This document shows positions 43,229 through 51,748 of a stretch of 64,000 nucleotides of DNA, in pieces. The translations under genes were made by a program, and so were the position numbers. The DNA is from Microvirga sp. (GTDB lineage: Bacteria; Pseudomonadota; Alphaproteobacteria; Rhizobiales; Beijerinckiaceae), in NCBI GenBank assembly GCA_031181145.1, contig JAPSLB010000017.1, positions 1-64,000 on the forward strand, in the 5' to 3' direction. The notes under the pieces were generated by a model. It had not been told where the DNA came from, did not search any database, and was given only the letters and a program-made list of their open reading frames with translations. The stretch's first letter is position 1, and the number at the start of each line of letters is the position of its first letter.

Positions 43229-44290
43229 GTCAAGCCTCACAACCGCGATGGTATGTTATTTCACACATACCATCTGCAGGCCAGAGACGGTAGAATGAAG
43301 GGGTCTTGTCGGGCTGAGATGGTCACGAGGCTGAACCAAGAGCCCTGCTCCACACCGGAAGGCAATTCGGTTCGTGCTGCCAAAGCTATCTGCCTTTTCC
43401 GGAAGAGGCTCATGGTATTTGAGATCACGTAGAGGAAATAGTAAGCCAGTTACATCGATCTCCATGCTCGTAGTTCTGAGGCTACCTTATCGGTGCCACA
43501 TGGATCATTTGCCGCGCTGTTCACGAAGGAGGGCTGGATGCGGACAGGTGATCTGGCTCGTGTGGAGATGACAGCCAGCGGATGCCGATAGGCTCGGGCG
43601 CGAACCGATCCCCGAGCCTCAGACGTCCGTTCTGTCGACACGATTGCGAGATCTAGTTTTCGGCGGTGAGGCCTTCGGCCTACCGGAATTCACTTTTGCT
43701 GTTCGTCATCATCGTCAGCCCGAGGCTCTTGGCATGGGCGGCAACCCAAAGATCGTTATCGCCGGTGAGTTGCCCCGAAGCGTCCGACCCGCTCGGATGG
43801 CGCCTGAGGACTTGGATCACGGGCTTAGAGCCACTGATGATGTGTTCTCATCCAATACAAGTTACCATCGCTCGGTGGTTGGAGGATGGCTACAATCAAC
43901 GGTGAGTTTGCGGCACGAGAGATTGCGAGCGGCACCTTCACGATAATCAGGGGATAGCTGCCCTATGCCATTCCTTGCAAAGAATAAGGGACTCTAATGA
44001 TCCCTCCAGCTTTCATTGGTGTCTCGGTCTTCTTTACGGGTATAGAGAATCTCCGGTTTCAGGCCTTATCCTTGAGTTCCATTCTGGAACGGCTATCCCT
44101 CTGTGGGCCTCCGCAACACTCGAGCCATATGCGACTGCACCTCAATTCGACGCATCTTCGCGAGGTTGGGGTCTCGACTGGATCTACCCTTCGATCGTCT
44201 ACCGGAGGGAAGATCAAATGCTCATTCCCTGGTTTACTATAGTACTGAACGCACTCAAGACCATGTTGCTACCGAGAACGTGGGATAAGG
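43229..44290. other. decayed intergenic region at the edge of the accessory island
   Basis: About 1 kb with no complete gene and lower GC than the flanks. It includes a PIN/VapC-like remnant (43681-43850, minus) and an unsupported open frame 43975-44343 (plus) with a SRGWGLDWIYPS segment that may be the tail of a former enzyme. Otherwise I see only short frames without ribosome sites. Confidence 0.55.
43681..43850 (-). pseudogene. C-terminal remnant of a VapC-like PIN-domain toxin
   Basis: Translating the minus strand gives LTGDNDLWVAAHAKSLGLTM followed by MTNSKSEFR and a stop. This matches the usual VapC end (NDLxIAAHAxxxGxxLVTNNxxEF), including the last acidic metal-site residue. The preceding sequence in frame is poorly conserved, and an in-frame stop occurs further upstream, so neither the N-terminal half nor a VapB partner is present. 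The PIN resemblance is in one short block only. Confidence 0.5.
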
Positions 44291-45220
44291 CTAACCTCCC
44301 GAGCCTTGCCTCGTCTTTCCGATGCTTGCGATATGACGTTTAAAGGCCGAGTGATCAACGGCGAAGTTTCCAGTCACTCTCTTGCCTGGAGGCACATCCG
44401 ATACCACGACCGACCCAATCGTAACTAATGCCCCAGCGCCAATAGAAACGCCGTTCGATACTGTTGCATTTGGACCGATGTAAGCCTTTTCCCCAAGGGT
44501 TACGCGACCACTTAGCATCGAACAGGCTGTCATCTTCACGCCACGCCCGAGCACGCAGTCGTGAGCGATGTGTACAAGGTTATCAAATGAGCAGAAGTCG
44601 CCTATTTCCGTCCATGTCGGGAAGGTACTCCGCGCAACTGTAACCCCCGCGAGAAACACACATCCTCGTCCAACTCTTACTCCACCAACCTGATCAAGAA
44701 GTTGAGGCACGCCATCAATCTCGGCCATTTCATAAGCCGAGGATCCAATAACGGTATTGGGTCCTACGATTGTCCCCTCGCCTAGAAACACTCGTTCCAT
44801 GATCGAGGCATGGGGACCGATTACACAACCTGGGCCAATGGTGACGTCACTTTCGGCGACGTAAGCTGTGGGATGAATTTGAGCAGAAGGATCGATACGC
44901 GATGGGAACGACTCCCAATAATGATCTTTCGTTCTCGCAAGGTGCCTGTGGAGCTTGTAAGCCGCTTCAAGCGGCTTGCTGCTTATGGCACAACCGAGAT
45001 GGCTCGGAATCTGCTCAAGCAGATTCGGTGGACAGATGACGCCGGCCACCCCATCGATGTCCCTCATCAGTTCAGGAAGAAATTTCGAGCTTCCAACCGG
45101 CACCAGCTTGTTGGACAGACGCGTGGGGATCTTGCCGACACCGTAAAAGGAGCAATCGCGCACGATACAATCGAAATTATCGCTAAAGGAACTGAGCTTG
45201 GTAGTCGACTGCTTAAACAT
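44291..45220 (-). CDS. LpxD-like left-handed beta-helix acyltransferase
   Basis: 309 residues. The N-terminal part resembles the uridine-binding domain of LpxD (VAGVICPPNLLEQIP). Then come hexapeptide repeats of a left-handed beta-helix (IHPTAYVAESDVTIGPGCVIGPHAS and onward) and an LpxD-type catalytic region with NLVHIAHDCVLGRGVKMTACSMLSG, the His being the likely general base. A housekeeping LpxD would lie with lpxA/fabZ; here it stands beside sugar-epimerase and glycosyltransferase genes. It may therefore be a paralogue that acylates an amino sugar of the surface polysaccharide. Confidence 0.82.
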   Translation of the reverse strand: MFKQSTTKLSSFSDNFDCIVRDCSFYGVGKIPTRLSNKLVPVGSSKFLPELMRDIDGVAGVICPPNLLEQIPSHLGCAISSKPLEAAYKLHRHLARTKDHYWESFPSRIDPSAQIHPTAYVAESDVTIGPGCVIGPHASIMERVFLGEGTIVGPNTVIGSSAYEMAEIDGVPQLLDQVGGVRVGRGCVFLAGVTVARSTFPTWTEIGDFCSFDNLVHIAHDCVLGRGVKMTACSMLSGRVTLGEKAYIGPNATVSNGVSIGAGALVTIGSVVVSDVPPGKRVTGNFAVDHSAFKRHIASIGKTRQGSGG

Positions 45221-45463
45221 GCATCCCCCTTTGCGATCAGCTTACAATCACTGCCCAATATGCGGATGGCTTGAGCTAGCCCAAAATGGAACGGTGTCAA
45301 GACTCTCCTTACGGCACAAGACGGAGCGAATTTACATCCCTTTCTCAGGATCTTCCGAATTCCACCTAAATAGCGTCCGGGCAGACCTGATCAACGTTCA
45401 CGCCCCTTCTCCTTGCCGCTCAAGCATGCCGATTTCTGAGATCCTACCCAGTAAACGACGCAC

Positions 45464-45517
45464 CTAGGGAGCCACGTTTATGCTCCCTGGCTTAGAGGAA
45501 GGGGCGTTACTCGCCCC
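45464..45517. repeat. two adjacent hairpins at the 3' end of the epimerase fusion gene
   Basis: CTAGGGAGC (45464-45472) pairs with GCTCCCTGG (45482-45490). GGGGCG (45501-45506) pairs with CGCCCC (45512-45517) around the stop codon. They are likely to end or stabilise the minus-strand transcript. The rest of the gap 45221-45506 shows nothing recognisable. Confidence 0.5.
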
Positions 45518-47303
45518 TATGTATGAGCCCCAACTCACGCTCCATCGTCTGACGCTGAGACACGATTGTTCTCTGCTTGAGTTCGAACAAGGAAATTGGA
45601 GCCTCGCTCCAAGGATCCGCATCGACAAGGACCACACGCGGAAGAGCTTCGGTACTTGAGAATTTCTCCCACACCACCTCGTTGGGACCAAGGTGGGTAA
45701 TTTCGTCGATTCCGGCCTCCTCTGCCCCATCCTTCCCGATAGTAATCAGGCGCTGGCCCCGATAGACCCACCGCACCGTTTCATTGAGGAGGATACTCGT
45801 TATAGCAGCAAACCTTGCCCCATCTTCCTGTGCACCCCAGATCCCCTCATCATGCCAAAGTCCAACCTGATGCTTCTGCACAGTCAGCTTTCGAAGGAAC
45901 GCCTGCACCTCACCGGAGAGTATGTTATAGATGCTTGAATCGACGCGCAGAACAAAGGTAACAGATTGTCCAGCTTCGGCATGGAGATCGGCCAGATCGG
46001 CGGCCGCCGACAAGTTGCCACTCACCAGATAGACGATCGCCAATTCATTGGGACCAAGCCTTCCGCAACGCAATGGAACGATCTTGACGTCATTGTCAGC
46101 GAGCTGGCCAAGCCCTCCGCGCAGCGCCGAGTATGTGAACTTTGACCTGTCCTCAGGCTGCGGAATTGCAAAGAAGTCACCAAGCGGATGCCACGCCCCT
46201 TCCTCTCGGGGGCAATCGAGGTATCGGAGGATCTCCCACCCGATCCGCTCCGATGCGCGTCCATTGCCGAACAGGCCTTCAGGGCGTGCACCACTTGGCT
46301 TGAATTCAGTGATCGCCTGAAGTAGCTCCTCGCCACTTCCCGGGACGACCTTCGCCCATCCAGCCTCGACGATTTCATTCCATCCAGAGTTAGGCAACGG
46401 GATAATTCCGGGCTTGCCCGCGAAGAATGCTTCCCTCGCTAGCCCCCCGGAATCCGTGATGCAGACCTTGCAATCCATAAGAACGGACAGAATATCGAAA
46501 TAGCTAAGAGGGTCTATGATCTTCAGCGAACCCGAAGGGTGCCATTCCCATTGGGCGAGAAGATTGCGCACCCTTGGATGGATAGGCAGAAGCACAGGCA
46601 ACGGTGCTCTATCGAGTGCCGAAAGCAGATCCAGAAGTCTTGATTTCTCTGTAGTATTTTCCGCTCGGTGCAGTGTGGCCAGCGCGTACGCTTCAGGGGC
46701 CAAGCCTAGATCCTTTACCGAGATTGTGTCGACGCGCTTGAGTTCGGACTGCGCCCAGCAGAAGAGGTCGTACATGGGATCGCCGGCCCACACCACTCGC
46801 TCAGAAGCGAAGCCCTCCCGAAGCAGGTATTGCTGAGCTTTCTCAGTCGATGTCAGACAGAGCCAAGCCAGTTCATCCGTTACAATTCGATTAACTTCCT
46901 CGGGGGCTCGGAACCTACGAAAATTCCGCTCCCCCGCTTCGACATGAAAGAGAGGAATATGGAGATGCGCTGCTGTCAGCGCCGCAGCAACGGTCGAATT
47001 GGTATCGCCATAAACTAAGACGCCGTCGGGGCTCTGCTCCTCAAAAATGGCTCGAAGCAGTGGCAACATGGCGCCGATCTGGTCGATAACCGGCCCGGAC
47101 CCGATCTTTAGATTGTACTCGGGACTCGGCAGCCCAAGCTGCTGAAAAAAAACGTCACTCAATTGGTGGTCATAATGCTGACCTGTATGGACGAGACAAT
47201 TGCTAAGCAGCTTATCAAGCCCGACTTGCGCCCACTGTTTCGCAACAATTGCAGCTTTCACAAACTGAGGTCTGTTGCCTACAACGGTTATGATTTTTTT
47301 CAT
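45507..47303 (-). CDS. UDP-N-acetylglucosamine 2-epimerase (WecB/WbpI type) fused to a deacetylase-like domain
   Basis: 598 residues from the ATG at 47303 (MKKIITVVGNRPQF, the family start). Residues 1 to about 370 are a non-hydrolysing UDP-GlcNAc 2-epimerase: D100 (YGDTNST), E122 (HVEAGERNF), PEEVNR (134-139), H212 (LHRAENT) and TDSGGLAREA (283-292). Ordinary family members end near 370-380. The extra 220 residues contain VTFVLRVDSSIYNILS (448-463) and HQVGLWHDE (478-486). These resemble the core of polysaccharide deacetylase-like proteins of O-antigen clusters (F-F-R-x-D...GHExGLHxDE). With wbpA/B/D/E homologues nearby it could convert UDP-GlcNAc3NAcA to UDP-ManNAc3NAcA, as WbpI does, or simply make UDP-ManNAc. 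Confidence 0.85.
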   Translation of the reverse strand: MKKIITVVGNRPQFVKAAIVAKQWAQVGLDKLLSNCLVHTGQHYDHQLSDVFFQQLGLPSPEYNLKIGSGPVIDQIGAMLPLLRAIFEEQSPDGVLVYGDTNSTVAAALTAAHLHIPLFHVEAGERNFRRFRAPEEVNRIVTDELAWLCLTSTEKAQQYLLREGFASERVVWAGDPMYDLFCWAQSELKRVDTISVKDLGLAPEAYALATLHRAENTTEKSRLLDLLSALDRAPLPVLLPIHPRVRNLLAQWEWHPSGSLKIIDPLSYFDILSVLMDCKVCITDSGGLAREAFFAGKPGIIPLPNSGWNEIVEAGWAKVVPGSGEELLQAITEFKPSGARPEGLFGNGRASERIGWEILRYLDCPREEGAWHPLGDFFAIPQPEDRSKFTYSALRGGLGQLADNDVKIVPLRCGRLGPNELAIVYLVSGNLSAAADLADLHAEAGQSVTFVLRVDSSIYNILSGEVQAFLRKLTVQKHQVGLWHDEGIWGAQEDGARFAAITSILLNETVRWVYRGQRLITIGKDGAEEAGIDEITHLGPNEVVWEKFSSTEALPRVVLVDADPWSEAPISLFELKQRTIVSQRQTMERELGLIHRGE

Positions 47304-47390
47304 ATAATGAACCTTAGTGGACTTGGACAGGGCCCTGCTGTATAGCCGCACGATATAACCTTTAATAACCCTAAGATCAAAGGGATCAGC

Positions 47391-48872
47391 ATGCCCAATC
47401 GCCTCGCCCGTTTATATAGAGATCTCAGTCGCCCCAATCGGAAAACGGTTGTGTTCTCACTTGTCGCGAACGCAGGAACCGTCGACGGGCGGGTGATGAA
47501 GCAGGCGGCAACACTCCATGATTCCGGCTACGATGTATGGTTGTATGGACTGCTGGCACCTGCTTCTGCGGCGTCGGAGCAAGTCCATGGCATCAATGTA
47601 CGCCGAATTCCCTATTTCGAATCGAAAAAAGTTTCAACGAAATTAAAAGCCACTGCACTGAGTGTCTTTGGGCGCAATCAGGATACAATAGATCAGGCGG
47701 ACAAGGCCCTCAGGGAAGCAATTATCCGCAAACAAGAACTGGTCGTCTGGCTAAATGATCATCGTGAGCGAGTTTATTACGAGGCCGCAACTAAGACCGC
47801 TGGCCACTTTCTAAAGAAAGAGTACAAAGAAAAAAAAGAAGCACTCAAGAGTCTAGTTTCAGAGATTGACAATGCAAATGACAATTTTTTTTATTACCGC
47901 TACTATCAATTTGCTGAAAACCTAATCGGTCATGAGTTCGAAACTCTGCCGGATATAATCCACGCCCATGACCTGATGGCTCTGCCCGGCGCCGTCGCCC
48001 TATCCAAACTCACAGGCGCAAAAGTTATTTTCGACGCCCACGAGATCGAGACAGAGCGCACCCCACCGCTGCCGGCAGAAAGGAAAAAGTTCATAAAAGA
48101 GCTAGAAGAGGATCTCTTCCGGCACATTGACGACATGGTCGTCTGCTGTGACAGCGCCGCAGACTTTTACTTCACCATTTTCAAGAAGAAGCGCCCAATC
48201 GTGGTCATGAATGCGCCTGATCATCGCTTCCTCACCAACAAAGCGCCACCCGGCCAGGACATCCGGAGCCAAAGCGGCCTTAGTGCCGAGACACCGCTCT
48301 TGGTGTACACAGGGGCAGTTGGCATGGAGGCACGAGGCGTCGACAAGATCGTGCAGTCTCTACGATATCTCCCCGGCTATCACCTTGCCATTCAAGGTCC
48401 AAGAAAGGACAAGTTCGACAATTGGCTTCGAGCGATCGCTGATGAAGAAGGCTGTCTTGATCGCGTGCATTTCCTTCGATCTGTTCCCCAAGACATTCTA
48501 GTCGACACGTTGCGAACTGGAGATGTTGGTGTCTGCGCATTCCAAGACGTTTCGCTGAACCATCGATATGCTCTACCAAACAAATTGTTCGAGATGGCTT
48601 TTGCAGATTTGCCTCTTTGCCTTTCGAACTTGGTCGAGATGAGCAAGTTCATTCAACGCGTAGGCAATGGTGTTTGTATGGATGAGACGAACCCAAGTGC
48701 CATCGCCGAAGCAATTAGGCAGGTTTATGAGAACAGAGATCGTTATACCCTGTCGCCCAGCGGTAAAGAGGTGCTAAGCCGGGAGTATTCCTGGGCAACT
48801 CAAGCCCGCCGCTTGCAAGAAATGTATGCGAAGCTGGAACGCCCTACCGCGTTTCCCAAACTCATGCGCTGA
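47391..48872 (+). CDS. GT4-like glycosyltransferase with inserted hydrophilic segment
   Basis: 493 residues; AAGGGA precedes the ATG. GT-B fold: VFSLVANAGTVDGRVMKQAATL at the start, PDIIHAHDLMALPGAVALSKL, VIFDAHEIETERTPPLP, VYTGAVGMEARGVDKIVQSL and the donor-site RYALPNKLFEMAFADLPLCLSN. Between about residues 85 and 165 there is a charged, largely helical insertion (EYKEKKEALKSLVSEIDNAND) not seen in the other glycosyltransferases here. More AT-rich, with codons such as ATA, TTA and AAA frequent, so it was probably acquired. It shares a divergent promoter region with the epimerase fusion. Confidence 0.83.
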   Translation: MPNRLARLYRDLSRPNRKTVVFSLVANAGTVDGRVMKQAATLHDSGYDVWLYGLLAPASAASEQVHGINVRRIPYFESKKVSTKLKATALSVFGRNQDTIDQADKALREAIIRKQELVVWLNDHRERVYYEAATKTAGHFLKKEYKEKKEALKSLVSEIDNANDNFFYYRYYQFAENLIGHEFETLPDIIHAHDLMALPGAVALSKLTGAKVIFDAHEIETERTPPLPAERKKFIKELEEDLFRHIDDMVVCCDSAADFYFTIFKKKRPIVVMNAPDHRFLTNKAPPGQDIRSQSGLSAETPLLVYTGAVGMEARGVDKIVQSLRYLPGYHLAIQGPRKDKFDNWLRAIADEEGCLDRVHFLRSVPQDILVDTLRTGDVGVCAFQDVSLNHRYALPNKLFEMAFADLPLCLSNLVEMSKFIQRVGNGVCMDETNPSAIAEAIRQVYENRDRYTLSPSGKEVLSREYSWATQARRLQEMYAKLERPTAFPKLMR

Positions 48873-48931
48873 AGTGCTTTCGCGGAGCGAGATGAGGCTT
48901 CACAATCGGGCGCAGACAAGAAGTCAGTAGC

Positions 48932-48957
48932 ATGCCATGGCTTTCACCATGGCATCA
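48932..48957. repeat. perfect inverted repeat between glycosyltransferase genes
   Basis: ATGCCATGG and CCATGGCAT (9 bp) flank an eight-base loop. It lies between the convergent genes ending at 48872 and 49092. No T-run, so a terminator role is only possible. Confidence 0.45.
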
Positions 48958-49091
48958 AGAAACCTCACTAACTTGGGGTGCTCGGATTCGGTTTAGCCTG
49001 CCCAACCATCCTGCCTGACACTGTCTGGCGCCCTCTCAGGCGCTCCAATTGTACTGACCTGGCAGACCCCGTGGTTTCCCGCGATTTAGGC

Positions 49092-50348
49092 TTACTTAGA
49101 AAGCTTCCTGGAGAGGAATCGCACCGTAGAACGTACTGCAGCTGCCATCCCATCGTTCTTGTTCACGTACTTGAATTTCGTGATGTTTTCAAGAAAGGCG
49201 GGAGGCAGGGCAGAACGCCAGCCTAGTCCCGATCTCAGATTTGCTTGATGCTCTAGCAAGAGTTGAACGATCCGAGCATCAACCGGTTTCGGCGCCTGCA
49301 TTATGTCCCGATAGTGGCTCATGAGGAGCGGTATCACAGCCTCCGCACTATGCGTCTGCCCAAACCACTTTTGGCCCGCACGCGCAACCTGCTCCCGTAC
49401 CTCCCGCTGAGTGATGTGTTGGCGGAGGACATTAGCGATGGTCTCTGGATCCGCGTTCGCCAGGGGCAGCGGTTCTGCCCCCAAAGTATGAATCAGGTCG
49501 GGCCGAATATATGAAATGACTGCACGCCCTAATGCAAAGCCTTCGACAGCTAAAACTCCGTACCAACCGATCCGCAGTTGATCTACTAGGATATCAGCGT
49601 CCGAAATCGCGCTGAGCGCCTCTGCGTTGGAGCGCCCTTCTATCAGCCTGAACTCGAATGCATGCCCCTCGCGCTTTAACTGATCAACTGCGGCCAGCAC
49701 AAAATCCGTTCCTTTTACGCCTCGACGAGACGGCGCATGCAGCACGACAGGATTTTCGCCTCTCAGGGGCCTAGCCTCGACTGCCTCTGGAAGCTGAACG
49801 CACCGAGGAATGACGATACTTCCTGGCACGTAACTTTGGAGTTCTGGATCAGTTACGAAGACACGATCGGCGATTGCTGAAATATAGTTAATGTAGGCCT
49901 CCTGCGAGGACTCATTGAACTTCTTGAATAAACGGTCTGGATCCTCATCAGCATAGTGGAATCTGTTTGTCGCCCGGAATAGCGACGGCTTTCTAACTTC
50001 GCTTCCACGGAAGTGGAAACACACCCGCTTGCCTGCTGCTTTGAGGAGCATCAAATCCAATAGTGCAGGAAAGTAGAATTCATTGGGATTCCAATAGAAG
50101 AAGGGCCTCATATGTAAATGGAAAACATCATAATTATCAATTATTTCTGCCAAATATCGGCCTATGGACACCCAGTCGGCCAAAGAACAATTCACAGAGT
50201 CATCCGCATCGTAGGAAAAATGATTGTCTCCGATGATGACGCTTCGTGCATCGACGCCATATTGTCGCAGCCCTTTAGCCAGTGCCGCAGGCTGACCCGC
50301 CGATCCGGTTATGCCTTGAAAAACTCGCAACCCGACCACTTTGGGCAT
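49092..50348 (-). CDS. glycosyltransferase (GT-B, GT4/GT1-like)
   Basis: 418 residues. N-terminal half: RVFQGITGSAGQPAALAKGL, a family-like donor/acceptor loop, then DVFHLHMRPFF. The C-terminal half is VVLHAPSRRGVKGTDFVLAAV followed by DILVDQLRIGWYGVLAVEGFALGRAVISY, with the conserved Glu of the donor site. No TM segments. It is transcribed alone, convergent with the gene at 47391. Substrates are unknown. Confidence 0.8.
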   Translation of the reverse strand: MPKVVGLRVFQGITGSAGQPAALAKGLRQYGVDARSVIIGDNHFSYDADDSVNCSLADWVSIGRYLAEIIDNYDVFHLHMRPFFYWNPNEFYFPALLDLMLLKAAGKRVCFHFRGSEVRKPSLFRATNRFHYADEDPDRLFKKFNESSQEAYINYISAIADRVFVTDPELQSYVPGSIVIPRCVQLPEAVEARPLRGENPVVLHAPSRRGVKGTDFVLAAVDQLKREGHAFEFRLIEGRSNAEALSAISDADILVDQLRIGWYGVLAVEGFALGRAVISYIRPDLIHTLGAEPLPLANADPETIANVLRQHITQREVREQVARAGQKWFGQTHSAEAVIPLLMSHYRDIMQAPKPVDARIVQLLLEHQANLRSGLGWRSALPPAFLENITKFKYVNKNDGMAAAVRSTVRFLSRKLSK

Positions 50349-50568
50349 CCACCTGTTCTGACGCCGAGGGCGTTTAAAGAAGAGTTACTTGTTTAGCAAC
50401 ACATCGCGAAGGATCCCCAAAAGGGACCAGATCCGCAAGGGCATACCCCCAGCCTCAATCATGCCCAACCGGGCGGGCAGGTTTGCAAGACGCCCCCCAT
50501 CTGAACCGGTATTGTGGCATGATTCATAGTCGTGATAAGCGTCCGGCTCAACTTAAGGCAGAGGATTA

Positions 50569-51561
50569 ATGAACAGACGAGACCGCGCCCTGTTTATGGC
50601 CACTGTAGCCAACAACAAGCTGAACGTGGCGCTCCACACAGTTGCTGGAATTGCCTTGATCGGATCCTCGGTCGGTTTCTCGGCAATGATAGCGCTGTAC
50701 TTCGGCTTCGATGTCCTTGGAATAAATGACCGCCCAGGCTTTAGCGGCCTTGCGGAGAACAAAATCTACGCCATCTCTGCGGCCATTGTGTTCGCATTAA
50801 TCTCGCTCGCGGCACGCGCCGGGCAGACACTTATCGAAGCCAGGGTCACAGTGGAACGGGAGCGATGGTTCGCGGAGGAGCTGAGGGCCTCGCCCGCGGC
50901 CAAATTGGTCCGGGGGAATATCGCACGTGCCTCGAACTATTACGGGCGGCTCTCCAACGTCAGCATGCGGACGATCAGTATCGTTTGCGTCCTTGCTCTC
51001 AGCCTCATCGGTCTCATCATTCATCTCCCGCCACATTACGGTACGATAGGCATCGGAGTAGTTCTTGCCTGCTTTGTCGGGCTCTATGGCATGATGAAAA
51101 CCCTTACAGGCAGGGTTACGGACGCAACGAATGGGTTGTTCCAGCATGCAAAAGAAGCAGGCGCTTGGAAGATCAACGGACAAACCAAGCGAACTAAAGA
51201 GGTCGATCTTTATTATAAATCATATCAAAACCGCTTAATACTGTCATCTTCCTTTAGCTTCGCACCTCTTTTCTTTGCGCTTGCGTTCTCAATATTTATT
51301 TTGATAATGCATGAATCAAAGGCAATTGACGTTGATTTCGGGGAAGTCTTTATCGTTTTTGCCCTGCTGCGGGCATACCTTGCTTTGGTCAGCAGCTTCT
51401 TTACGGGTTTGCTTCAGAGCGCGGCGTTCCTGCCTGCAGTGAAGCCGTACGCGGCCTTTATTCCGGGGCTCTCTCTCCTGCCGGAGGACCAGAGTGTGGC
51501 GGACGCAAAATATCTGGCCGAAGAGCCTGTCCTGGAGGAGGACTCGATAGGAGGGATCTGA
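50569..51561 (+). CDS. six-TM membrane protein resembling an ABC exporter membrane domain without ATPase
   Basis: 330 residues. Six hydrophobic segments at about 18-45, 66-86, 134-153, 160-178, 229-251 and 263-287. Long amphipathic helices between TM2/TM3 and TM4/TM5 (EARVTVERERWFAEELRASPAAKLV; TDATNGLFQHAKEAGAWKIN) recall the cytoplasmic coupling helices of type I ABC exporters. No nucleotide-binding domain follows; the C-terminus is a short acidic tail. No family is recognised with certainty. Its position inside the polysaccharide cluster suggests a role in export, but this is inference. Confidence 0.7.
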   Translation: MNRRDRALFMATVANNKLNVALHTVAGIALIGSSVGFSAMIALYFGFDVLGINDRPGFSGLAENKIYAISAAIVFALISLAARAGQTLIEARVTVERERWFAEELRASPAAKLVRGNIARASNYYGRLSNVSMRTISIVCVLALSLIGLIIHLPPHYGTIGIGVVLACFVGLYGMMKTLTGRVTDATNGLFQHAKEAGAWKINGQTKRTKEVDLYYKSYQNRLILSSSFSFAPLFFALAFSIFILIMHESKAIDVDFGEVFIVFALLRAYLALVSSFFTGLLQSAAFLPAVKPYAAFIPGLSLLPEDQSVADAKYLAEEPVLEEDSIGGI

Positions 51562-51748
51562 AAAGACCTTGGCCGCATCCTTCTACATGCCCCTAAAAGG
51601 GGAGCAACGCCGCTCCAGCGCGCTCTCCCCTTCTCATTGCCCCCGCCCAACCCCGGACCCAGGGCTTCGTCCCCGCGCAGTTAACAAGAATATTGACCAT
51701 CGGCCCCATTCATGGGAAACGCCTGCCCCATTACAGGGATACATTAAG

